This document shows positions 1 to 5,618 of a DNA stretch of 11,493 nt, one piece after another. Origin of the DNA: Armatimonadota bacterium (GTDB lineage Bacteria > Actinomycetota > Acidimicrobiia > Spongiisociales > UBA5794); assembly GCA_008501565.1 (NCBI GenBank), contig QQUL01000249.1, positions 1-11,493 of the forward strand. The letters are read 5' to 3'. The first letter of the stretch is position 1. The number at the start of each line of letters is the position of its first letter. Made by a program: the position numbers and the translations under genes. The notes below the pieces were generated by a model. It did not search any database. It was not told the origin of the DNA and worked only from the letters and a program-made list of their open reading frames with translations.

Positions 1-677
1 TGGTCCGGGGTGAATCCTGCTGGTCGAACGACGCGGTTCATCACCACGGATGGTTGTGGGCACAGGTTCTCGTCCTCAAGTGTCCTGAGCGCTTCGAGTG
101 TTTCGAGGACGGGAAGTTCGGCGGGGTTTGCGACGAGGACGACCTGCGTCGTTGATGGATCGTTGAGCACCTCTGCGACGGCGGACGCCTGGCGTTTGAC
201 ATTCCCCGTCGGGACCAGGTCGGATATCGTCTCCGGGGCACGCAGGTAGCTGTGGAACTGGCCGAGCGAGGGAGTGTCGACGATGACCGCGTCCCACGTC
301 CCCTTCCACAACTCGAACACCGGTTTCCCGATTGAGATGATCTCGCGAACTCCCGGTGCCGTGTCGACAAGCACGTTGAGCGCCGATGTGATCGTCTTGG
401 TCGGTGCACCATGTGGGACGTGCAACTGTGTCTTGAGGTACTCATCGAGGGCGGCAGCCCGCACCATGGTCATTGCCCATAAGCCAGCTCGGACCTCGCT
501 CGGTGTATAGGTGAGGTTGGATGCGCGCAAGTGGGCGCCCAGGCCCAGTCCCGAGCCGAGACCGATGGCGAGAACGGTCTGGCCCCTTCGGGCTCGCTCG
601 ATGGCAAGGGCGGCGGTGACGGCGGATTTCCCGGTTCCACCCTTGCCCGATACCAATACGAGGTCGGTCGACAGCAT
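1..677 (-). CDS. ArsA/Get3-like anion-transporting ATPase family protein (partial, C-terminus off the left edge)
   Basis: The visible part is the first 225 residues of a SIMIBI-class P-loop ATPase of the ArsA/Get3 group. It opens with a deviant Walker A loop, GKGGTGKS (residues 11-18), which carries the signature lysine K12 as well as K17. A switch-II-like motif, VDTPSLGQ, lies at 133-140, followed by LRAPET (145-150), typical of the actinobacterial members. ArsA and Get3 proteins hydrolyse ATP as dimers and handle metalloids or tail-anchored proteins; many actinobacteria have a pair of divergent members whose substrates are less clear. The usual switch-I aspartate region (DxDPA) is replaced here by IGLGSGLGLG (38-47). 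The ATG at 677 is chosen because a -10-like TACGCT lies exactly 6 nt upstream, fitting leaderless transcription. Two GTG codons at 707 and 710 are in frame and are possible alternatives. The gene is divergent from the small gene at 764. Family assignment is firm; substrate is unknown. Confidence 0.88.
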   Translation of the reverse strand, partial: MLSTDLVLVSGKGGTGKSAVTAALAIERARRGQTVLAIGLGSGLGLGAHLRASNLTYTPSEVRAGLWAMTMVRAAALDEYLKTQLHVPHGAPTKTITSALNVLVDTAPGVREIISIGKPVFELWKGTWDAVIVDTPSLGQFHSYLRAPETISDLVPTGNVKRQASAVAEVLNDPSTTQVVLVANPAELPVLETLEALRTLEDENLCPQPSVVMNRVVRPAGFTPD

Positions 678-683
678 CGTTTC

Positions 684-689
684 AGCGTA
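684..689 (-). promoter_or_regulatory. -10-like box for the ArsA-family gene (leaderless arrangement)
   Basis: On the minus strand TACGCT ends 6 nt before the ATG at 677, so transcription would begin at the start codon itself. I see no good -35 box at 17-18 bp and no Shine-Dalgarno sequence before this ATG. The same spacing recurs at four other genes in the window, which raises confidence. Confidence 0.45.
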
Positions 690-730
690 CCGTTCGTCGT
701 GCCCCACCACTGGAAGCCCCCAACCATGTC

Positions 731-756
731 TACGCTTTCGTCGACCAACCCAAGGA
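731..756 (+). promoter_or_regulatory. -10-like box and Shine-Dalgarno for the 70-aa gene
   Basis: TACGCT (731-736) fits TANNNT and would start transcription near 743. A Shine-Dalgarno AAGGA (752-756) sits 7 nt before the GTG at 764 and decides that start. Unlike several neighbours, this gene therefore appears to have a short leader. The -35 region is not recognisable. Confidence 0.4.
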
Positions 757-763
757 TGGCACT

Positions 764-976
764 GTGGCACAACTCGACATGGATGAATTCCTCAAGCGAT
801 TCGAGCGCAGGGCAGAGGCAGTCCGCGAACGTGGTATTCCACCGCTCGAAGGTGAGGCCCGCAAGATCTTCATCGAGTCAGCGGAAAAGGACTACACCGA
901 CTACTCACTCATAGCTTCGGCTGGGTGGGCTGTCGAAGATGGCGAACTCGTCCTGCGTATTCCCCTCGGGGGCTGA
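764..976 (+). CDS. Small acidic conserved-type protein of unknown function, 70 aa
   Basis: A 70-residue soluble protein with no signal peptide or membrane segment. The N-terminal half is a charged helix-like stretch (MDEFLKRFERRAEAVRERGI, residues 6-25). The middle, PLEGEARKIFIESAEKDYTDY (residues 27-47), includes a Tyr/Asp-rich segment, and the C-terminal part (GELVLRIPL, about 60-68) looks like a short beta strand. The start is GTG at 764 with AAGGA 7 nt upstream, a well-placed ribosome site. I believe similar short proteins occur in other actinobacteria, but I do not know a function and assign none. The gene is divergent from the ArsA-family ATPase and convergent with the ThyX-like gene, whose stop codon lies 29 bp away. 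That the ORF is real is supported by the ribosome site, the good fit to the gap between the two flanking genes, and the natural amino-acid composition. Confidence 0.72.
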   Translation: MAQLDMDEFLKRFERRAEAVRERGIPPLEGEARKIFIESAEKDYTDYSLIASAGWAVEDGELVLRIPLGG

Positions 977-1012
977 GACGGCATAGACACCCCCGCGAGT
1001 GTGCGTCACTCG
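967..1012. terminator. Pair of hairpins between convergent genes (possible bidirectional terminator)
   Basis: Two inverted repeats sit between the convergent stop codons. CGGGGG (967-972) pairs with CCCCCG (990-995) around a 17-nt loop, and CGAGTG (996-1001) pairs with CACTCG (1007-1012) around a 5-nt loop. The first contains the stop codon of the 70-aa gene in its loop, and the second overlaps the stop codon of the ThyX-like gene. Neither is followed by a T tract on either strand, so this is not a classical intrinsic terminator. The position is the main argument for a termination role. Confidence 0.35.
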
Positions 1013-2658
1013 TGATCCACCGTCGGATCCTCCAGACCGAAGGCTGCGCGCTTCGAGGCTGCCCGCCGTTCGGTTTCGATGCGTGCCAGATCGTATTCAT
1101 TGTGGTCCACGAACACCATCGCATCCGCGATCCGGTGGTGCCCTGCGACTTCGCGAATCGCGGTGTGCATCTGCTGACATACCTTGCGGTAGTCCGGATG
1201 TCCACCCTGTTGTGTTCGGAGCTCAAGCATATGGAACGCTTCACGAGCGTTGAGGTTCATGACGAAGCGAATGTTCTGCGCAAACGGAACCACGTACTGC
1301 GCCACGACCGGGGAAGTCGCCATGGCAACGTCGTGGTAGAGAGCAGCTGATTTCTCCATTGCGGCATCCCATGCGCCCGTCGCACCGACTGCTTCGATCG
1401 ACGGTGGTGTGACGTACCCATGGTCAGGGGAGAGCTGCTGCCACTCGAGCGTCAACATGCGGTGACGTTGGAGATCTCTGAAGATCCCGTAGTCGCAAAG
1501 CACATCGAACCGGTAGAACGTCTGCTCCATTCCACGTCCCGGCTTGTGCCTGCGGTTCGAGCGCGTCCCGATGTATGCATCAAAGATGGCATCTATCTCG
1601 GTTCCGGACATGGCAGAGACGATCCCGCGGATCTGAGCATCGGGAAGGTTGGTGTATGAATACAGCGCGGCAGCAGCGACCTTTCGCTCACCGTCCGGGT
1701 CGAACTCGACAAGGGTCACTGATGGCGACGGCTGTGGATCGACATCGAGTTGTGCAGCCAATCGCGTCATGGATTCGGCGACATCGGTGAAATACCGTGC
1801 CCAGACACCTCCACGATCCGGAACATCAACCCGTTTCATGAACGACGGGATCATCTTCCTCAGCTCACCGAGCATCTGATCACCGAACCAACGGACCTCA
1901 TCGAGGGGATGGGCCTGCATTCGCAACAGCAAGGCTTCGTACGCCTGACCGGAGGCGAATATGCCAACGTTGGATGTGGTTGATGCTGGCAGGAGACCTC
2001 GTGCATCATCACACGCCTTGGCGCGGATCGTGGATTTCCAGACGAAATCCGAATCCCCGTCCTGTTTGGGGTGGAGTGCCTCGTAGTACTCAACCAATTC
2101 GCCCACGACACGCGAATATGTTGCGAAGGCGTCGTCAAGTTCGGATCGATAGCGTTCGACCATCCCGGCACCTTCAAGTTCGGTTGGGGTGTGGTAGCGA
2201 AACCGGCCGCCGAGCTTCTTGTCGTAGAAGATGTAGCGGGTCGACTGCTCAAGGTATGACGCGAGTCGCCCCCATTCGAGCACCTTGGTCAGGATGTTTG
2301 ACGCCTGCTCGACGGCGAGATGAGCGCCCCCGAGTTGGGCTACGGAGTCGTCACCGTATTGCGTAAAGACCCGGTCGTAGAGTTCCTCGGCCCGGTCAAG
2401 ACCGACCGGACCACTCCCGTCGTTGTGTTGTGCGACCGCGTCGATACCGATCGTCGCGCCACTCGCAAACTCGTCGAGGAACAAGCGCCGCACTGATTTG
2501 GGAGATCGGCTGTAACGAGCGAACAGCGCTCCCTTGACAACTTCGGGAAGTCCAATGATCCCGAACACCGGCTTGTCGGCGTTCGTGAAGTAGCGGTTGA
2601 TCGTCTCAAGTTCAGATGTTGTGAACTCCTCGATGTGGAATCCGGGATGGGGTGTCAT
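1006..2658 (-). CDS. Tandem-domain ThyX-family protein (FAD-dependent thymidylate synthase-like)
   Basis: A 550-aa protein built from two ThyX (Thy1) modules; classical ThyX is about 220-260 aa and works as a homotetramer. ThyX makes dTMP from dUMP using FAD, NADPH and methylene-tetrahydrofolate. Module 1 (about 30-265) has WGRLASYLEQSTRY (129-142), which aligns with the end of the ThyX signature RHRx7S...RY and keeps the serine (S139) but not the leading RH. It also has the LR..EVR motif (245-256). Module 2 (about 330-505) has a complete RHR (398-400), but glutamine 408 stands where the signature serine should be. It also has LELR (478-481) followed by DYR (489-491). The two halves therefore carry complementary parts of the signature. 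I choose ATG at 2658, preceded by TAGGA; an in-frame TTG at 2670 would add four residues. The family is firm. Whether the protein makes dTMP is open, and no other thymidylate synthase lies in the window. Confidence 0.88.
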   Translation of the reverse strand: MTPHPGFHIEEFTTSELETINRYFTNADKPVFGIIGLPEVVKGALFARYSRSPKSVRRLFLDEFASGATIGIDAVAQHNDGSGPVGLDRAEELYDRVFTQYGDDSVAQLGGAHLAVEQASNILTKVLEWGRLASYLEQSTRYIFYDKKLGGRFRYHTPTELEGAGMVERYRSELDDAFATYSRVVGELVEYYEALHPKQDGDSDFVWKSTIRAKACDDARGLLPASTTSNVGIFASGQAYEALLLRMQAHPLDEVRWFGDQMLGELRKMIPSFMKRVDVPDRGGVWARYFTDVAESMTRLAAQLDVDPQPSPSVTLVEFDPDGERKVAAAALYSYTNLPDAQIRGIVSAMSGTEIDAIFDAYIGTRSNRRHKPGRGMEQTFYRFDVLCDYGIFRDLQRHRMLTLEWQQLSPDHGYVTPPSIEAVGATGAWDAAMEKSAALYHDVAMATSPVVAQYVVPFAQNIRFVMNLNAREAFHMLELRTQQGGHPDYRKVCQQMHTAIREVAGHHRIADAMVFVDHNEYDLARIETERRAASKRAAFGLEDPTVDHE

Positions 2659-2693
2659 CGGTCCTACCAAGAGCCCTTTCAGCAGATGCTCGC

Positions 2694-2722
2694 ACCGTAC
2701 CCGAGCCGCGGTTCGTCAGCAA
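2694..2722 (-). promoter_or_regulatory. Candidate promoter for the ThyX-like gene
   Basis: On the minus strand TTGCTG (2717-2722) and TACGGT (2694-2699) are separated by exactly 17 bp, a plausible -35/-10 pair. Transcription would start near 2687, giving a leader of about 30 nt that contains AAAGGG and TAGGA before the ATG. The -35 matches consensus only in TTG. Confidence 0.4.
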
Positions 2723-2737
2723 TCTGTGATCGGTCGG

Positions 2738-2743
2738 TAGCCT
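2738..2743 (+). promoter_or_regulatory. -10-like box for the small membrane protein (leaderless arrangement)
   Basis: TAGCCT ends 6 nt before the ATG at 2750, the spacing expected when the transcript begins at the start codon. No Shine-Dalgarno sequence precedes this ATG. Confidence 0.42.
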
Positions 2744-2749
2744 TGCGTC

Positions 2750-3013
2750 ATGGTTGCCATCCGCATCGCCATGGGCGCACTTGTTGCGTTGCTCGCCGTC
2801 GTGGTCGCGGTGCCGGCCGTCGCCCTGATCGACCTCATCACAGGCGGCACCGGCCTTGGGCTATGTGAATCGAGCCTCGGAACCTGCGAGACCTCGCTGT
2901 TTGCACTGCTTGAACTCGCCCTGGTGTTCGCCGTGCTCGTTGCCAGTCTTGGTTTCGGGATCGCCGGGTGCATGCGTCTGCTCTCACGGTCTCAGCGACA
3001 GCCCATTCGCTAG
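2750..3013 (+). CDS. Small two-helix membrane protein of unknown function, 87 aa
   Basis: The protein has a hydrophobic helix at about residues 5-29, a short loop, and a second helix at about 49-74, ending in a basic tail (RLLSRSQRQPIR). The loop is glycine-rich and carries two cysteines in the pattern GLCESSLGTC (residues 36-45); a third cysteine (C74) lies near the end of helix 2. By the positive-inside rule the C-terminus is probably cytoplasmic, which would put the cysteine loop outside the cytoplasm, where a disulfide could form. The ATG at 2750 is preceded by TAGCCT at 6 nt and no Shine-Dalgarno sequence, consistent with a leaderless transcript. The gene is divergent from the ThyX-like gene and convergent with the thioesterase gene, 24 bp away. 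I do not recognise a named family. The first helix could instead be a signal peptide, but its polar-free continuation into the loop argues for a membrane anchor. Confidence 0.68.
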   Translation: MVAIRIAMGALVALLAVVVAVPAVALIDLITGGTGLGLCESSLGTCETSLFALLELALVFAVLVASLGFGIAGCMRLLSRSQRQPIR

Positions 3014-3037
3014 ATCAGAATGGATTGACCGGCGCAA

Positions 3038-3490
3038 TCAGCCTTCGATGGCGTCTGATGCCTGCACTTCCTTGGCAACGACGAACAAGCCTTCTGACCG
3101 GGCGACGGTGCTCGTTCCAGACAGCACCTTCCCTTCAATCGAGAGACGCTTGCCGCGACGTTCGATGACTCTCCCGGTGAGTGTGAAGACTTCGTCGACC
3201 GTTGCCTTCTTCTGATACCGGATATCGAGAGTGGCAGTGAAGACGAACACGCCTTCCGTGAGCATTGCTGACCAGGCGGAGATCTCATCAAGAACGGTTG
3301 CGAGGACGCCGCCATGGAGGATCCCTGCAAACCCTGCGAACTGCGGCCGCGGTACGAACGGTGCCGTGACCAACGATCCTTCAACAGTGAACCCATCAAG
3401 CTGTATCCCGATCTCGTTGTCGGAACCACACCCGAAGCACGTCGCGTACTCTCGACGCAGCGTGGCGATCGTTGCCATGTCAGGGATCAT
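3038..3490 (-). CDS. PaaI-type hotdog-fold thioesterase
   Basis: A 150-aa protein of the PaaI/4HBT hotdog superfamily, whose members hydrolyse acyl-CoA or aryl-CoA thioesters in the cytoplasm. The order of motifs is typical: CFGCG (18-22) near the N-terminus, the glycine-rich turn FAGFAGILHGG (51-61), and the catalytic-helix motif VLDEISAWS (66-74) with the acidic pair D68-E69. These are followed by beta strands such as TLDIRYQKKA (87-96) and a C-terminal EGLFVVA (133-139). The length is normal for a single hotdog domain, so it would act as a dimer or tetramer. The start at 3490 is supported by a -10-like TACTGT exactly 6 nt upstream; an in-frame ATG at 3478 is an alternative. The gene is divergent from nth across a 101-bp gap that contains a heptanucleotide repeat array. 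The substrate cannot be told from the sequence, and no phenylacetate or fatty-acid genes are adjacent. Confidence 0.9.
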   Translation of the reverse strand: MIPDMATIATLRREYATCFGCGSDNEIGIQLDGFTVEGSLVTAPFVPRPQFAGFAGILHGGVLATVLDEISAWSAMLTEGVFVFTATLDIRYQKKATVDEVFTLTGRVIERRGKRLSIEGKVLSGTSTVARSEGLFVVAKEVQASDAIEG

Positions 3491-3496
3491 GGAGGA

Positions 3497-3502
3497 ACAG
3501 TA
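3497..3502 (-). promoter_or_regulatory. -10-like box for the thioesterase gene (leaderless arrangement)
   Basis: On the minus strand TACTGT ends 6 nt before the ATG at 3490. The heptamer array begins immediately upstream of it, so any -35 element would lie inside the repeats, where TGAC-containing units are frequent. Confidence 0.45.
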
Positions 3503-3503
3503 C

Positions 3504-3559
3504 CGACTTCAGAAGTCAGAAGTCAGACATCTGACGTCAGACGTTGGACATCAGAAGAT
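3504..3559. repeat. Heptanucleotide tandem array between the thioesterase gene and nth
   Basis: The sequence reads as consecutive 7-nt units: CGACTTC, AGAAGTC, AGAAGTC, AGACATC, TGACGTC, AGACGTT, GGACATC, AGAAGAT. The consensus is about AGAMRTC. It contains two perfect palindromic segments: GACTTC-A-GAAGTC (3505-3517) and CTGACGTCAG (3531-3540). It occupies about half of the gap between two divergent starts and abuts the thioesterase -10 box. A similar, differently spelled heptamer array lies beside trpE, so these may be members of one class of short intergenic repeats. Confidence 0.8.
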
Positions 3560-3579
3560 TCGAGGGTTCCGGAATCCGA

Positions 3580-3585
3580 TAATGT
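3580..3585 (+). promoter_or_regulatory. -10-like box for nth (leaderless arrangement)
   Basis: TAATGT (3580-3585) ends 6 nt before the GTG at 3592. The overlapping GATAAT (3578-3583) also resembles TATAAT, at 8 nt. Either would give a transcript starting at or next to the start codon. No Shine-Dalgarno sequence is present. Confidence 0.5.
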
Positions 3586-3591
3586 GGCGCA

Positions 3592-4263
3592 GTGAGCGAG
3601 ATCCAGCATCCGAGTACTGCGCAGAAGCGGAACGCGAGCGTCATTCTCAACCGCATCGCGAAGCGGTATCCGGACGTGGGGACCGCACTCGACTATTCGG
3701 ATGCTTGGCAGCTGCTTGTTGCAACGGTGCTTTCGGCGCAGACGACGGATGCGAACGTCAACAAGGTCGTGCCTGTGCTCTTCGAGGCCTATCCAACAGC
3801 GGAAGATCTTGCCGGGGCAAACCCCGAGGACGTCGAGAGGATCATCTTCTCGACTGGCTACTACCGCCAGAAGACGAAGAGCATCATTGCCCTTGCCGGA
3901 GACGTTGTTGAGAAATATGGCGGCGAAGTTCCCGCCGATCTCGACAAGCTTGTCAAACTCCGTGGTGTGGGACGGAAGACCGCTTCCGTCGTGCTTGCCG
4001 AAGTATGGGGTATTCCCGCCATCGCCGTCGATACACATGTGAAGCGGGTGGCGCATCGCCTCGGCCTCACTGCGAACACCGATCCCGTGAAGGTCGAGGC
4101 AGACCTCAAGGCTCTGTATCCGAAGAAACGCTGGGCGGACGTTTCGATGCAGATCATCCAGTTCGGCCGCGACATATGCGACGCAAAGAAGCCACGCTGT
4201 TGGGAATGTCCGCTCCGTGATCGCTGCGAATACGAGAACAAGACACCGCGTCCGTTGTCGTGA
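3592..4263 (+). CDS. nth: Endonuclease III (HhH-GPD DNA glycosylase/AP lyase)
   Basis: Endonuclease III removes oxidised pyrimidines from DNA and cuts the abasic strand by beta-elimination, the first step of base excision repair. At 223 aa it is close to the usual length. The helix-hairpin-helix reads LRGVGRKTA (123-131), with catalytic lysine K129. The catalytic aspartate is D147 in VDTHVKR, and the K-to-D spacing of 18 is the same as in the E. coli enzyme (K120/D138). The C-terminal [4Fe-4S] site is complete: C196-x6-C203-x2-C206-x5-C212. One small difference is arginine in place of the usual proline in the LPGVGRKTA hairpin. The GTG start at 3592 is supported by a -10-like box 6 nt upstream. 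Its stop codon TGA overlaps the ATG of the MATE gene by one base, so the two are probably one transcript. Confidence 0.96.
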   Translation: MSEIQHPSTAQKRNASVILNRIAKRYPDVGTALDYSDAWQLLVATVLSAQTTDANVNKVVPVLFEAYPTAEDLAGANPEDVERIIFSTGYYRQKTKSIIALAGDVVEKYGGEVPADLDKLVKLRGVGRKTASVVLAEVWGIPAIAVDTHVKRVAHRLGLTANTDPVKVEADLKALYPKKRWADVSMQIIQFGRDICDAKKPRCWECPLRDRCEYENKTPRPLS

Positions 4264-5618
4264 TGTGGCGGGAGTTCCGGCAAGCCTTCCGTAGGAACCC
4301 CCGTGATCGTGTGATTGCGGCGCTTGCCATCCCCGCGCTTGGCACGCTTGCGATCGATCCCGTGGTCACGATCGTGGACACGGCCTGGGTGAGCCGACTT
4401 GGGACCTCTCCATTGGCAGCACTCGCAATTGCCGGGGCCGTCTTCGCTGCGGTGTTCTCCGTATTCAACTTTGTCCAGGTCACGATCACACCGCTGATTG
4501 CCGGTGAGATTGCACGGGGCAATCGGGACAAAGCTGGCCAGATCGCTACCGGCTCGGTTTGGATCGCCGTCGGACTCGGCATCGGGCTTGGCGTCATCTT
4601 CGTGCTGTTGGCACCCGCCATCACCGACCTTTTCAGACCCGAGCCAGATGTCGCCGCCGATGCCATTGCCTACTTGAGGATCAGATTCCTCGCCCTGCCG
4701 TTCCTGCTGATCGCGACCGTCGGCCACGGTGTGTATCGCGGCCACCAGGACACAAGGACGCCGTTGTATGTCGCGATCGGTATGAACGTCATCAATCTCA
4801 TTCTTGACCCGATCCTGATATTCGGTTTGGACCTCGGCGTTGCGGGCGCAGCCTGGGCCACGGTGATCGCCCAGGCAGTCGCGGCTGCATGGTTCCTGCT
4901 CCTGATGTTCGGGACACAGAAGGCCGTCCTCGGGATTGGTTCACTTCGCGGTCGGATTGGTTCGCTTCCGATTGGAGAGGTGCTTTCGGCCGGCTGGCCG
5001 ATGATCGTGCGATCCATGGCGTTGCTGGGAGCCGTCACCGCCACAACATTCGCAGCGTCGCGGATAGGGACAGATGAGACGGCTGCGCATCAGGTTGCGA
5101 TGCAAGTCTGGCTCTTCCTTGCATTCGTGCTTGATTCCTATGCGATAGCTGCCCAGGCAATGGTCGGAACCGACTTCGGGATCAATGACATCGTTGGGGC
5201 GCGCAAGCTCTCAAACCGCCTTCTCGCCCTTGGACTGGTAACCGGGATCGGGCTGTCGGTGATTCTCGCCGTGACTGCCCCTCTCATTCCCGCGCTGTTC
5301 GATCTTGAACCGAGTGTCAGGGCGCTGTTGTCGCAGGTCTACATCTTTGTCATTGTGCTGCAGCCCGTCACGGCACTCGTCTATGTGTGGGACGGCATCG
5401 GAATCGGGGCATCAGCTTTCGGATACCTGGCTGCGTCGATGGTTGCGGCGGGGGTCGCAACCGTGGTCACGCTGATCCTCTTTGGCGACACCCTCGTCGG
5501 GGTGTGGGCGTCTGTGGCGGTTCTCACCGGTGTCCGGTTTGTTGCCCTCGCTGGTTGGCATCAGCTCGGCCCGCTTTCTTCCGGACGAGATCCATCCCCT
5601 TCGTCTCAGGTAGCTTGA
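4263..5618 (+). CDS. MATE family efflux transporter, DinF subfamily
   Basis: A 451-aa polytopic membrane protein with about 12 helices in two homologous halves. MATE proteins export drugs and other small organic molecules in exchange for H+ or Na+. The DinF-type signature is RGHQDTRTP (159-167), and the N-terminus has the family pattern of DR-IAALAIPALGTLAIDP followed by DTAWVSRLG. The ATG at 4263 overlaps the nth stop codon (TGATG); a GTG at 4260 is in frame and would add one residue. The frame overlap suggests translational coupling with nth. A DNA-repair gene next to a DinF-like exporter is suggestive, since dinF in E. coli is a damage-inducible gene, but I see no SOS box before nth. The 3' end overlaps the opposing MFS gene by 95 bp, and the linker between the two halves has a 21-nt imperfect tandem duplication. 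The substrate is unknown. Confidence 0.93.
   Translation: MWREFRQAFRRNPRDRVIAALAIPALGTLAIDPVVTIVDTAWVSRLGTSPLAALAIAGAVFAAVFSVFNFVQVTITPLIAGEIARGNRDKAGQIATGSVWIAVGLGIGLGVIFVLLAPAITDLFRPEPDVAADAIAYLRIRFLALPFLLIATVGHGVYRGHQDTRTPLYVAIGMNVINLILDPILIFGLDLGVAGAAWATVIAQAVAAAWFLLLMFGTQKAVLGIGSLRGRIGSLPIGEVLSAGWPMIVRSMALLGAVTATTFAASRIGTDETAAHQVAMQVWLFLAFVLDSYAIAAQAMVGTDFGINDIVGARKLSNRLLALGLVTGIGLSVILAVTAPLIPALFDLEPSVRALLSQVYIFVIVLQPVTALVYVWDGIGIGASAFGYLAASMVAAGVATVVTLILFGDTLVGVWASVAVLTGVRFVALAGWHQLGPLSSGRDPSPSSQVA

Noticed and set aside
3504..3559. CRISPR array
   Set aside because: The repeat unit is only 7 nt with no spacers, and there are no cas genes in the window.
3491..3591. SOS/LexA box before nth, suggested by the dinF-like partner
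   Set aside because: I found no GAAC-N4-GTTC or CTGT-N8-ACAG type palindrome with the right spacing; the palindromes present belong to the 7-nt repeats.
3231..3911. 226-codon plus-strand frame spanning the thioesterase gene, the repeat array and the start of nth
   Set aside because: It crosses two real genes and a tandem repeat, and its translation has no recognisable domain.
3861..4745. 294-codon open frame on the minus strand opposite nth and the MATE gene
   Set aside because: It lies wholly over two well-identified genes, has a low-complexity charged composition (many Asp, Gly, Arg, Gln) typical of antisense frames in high-GC DNA, and shows no motif.
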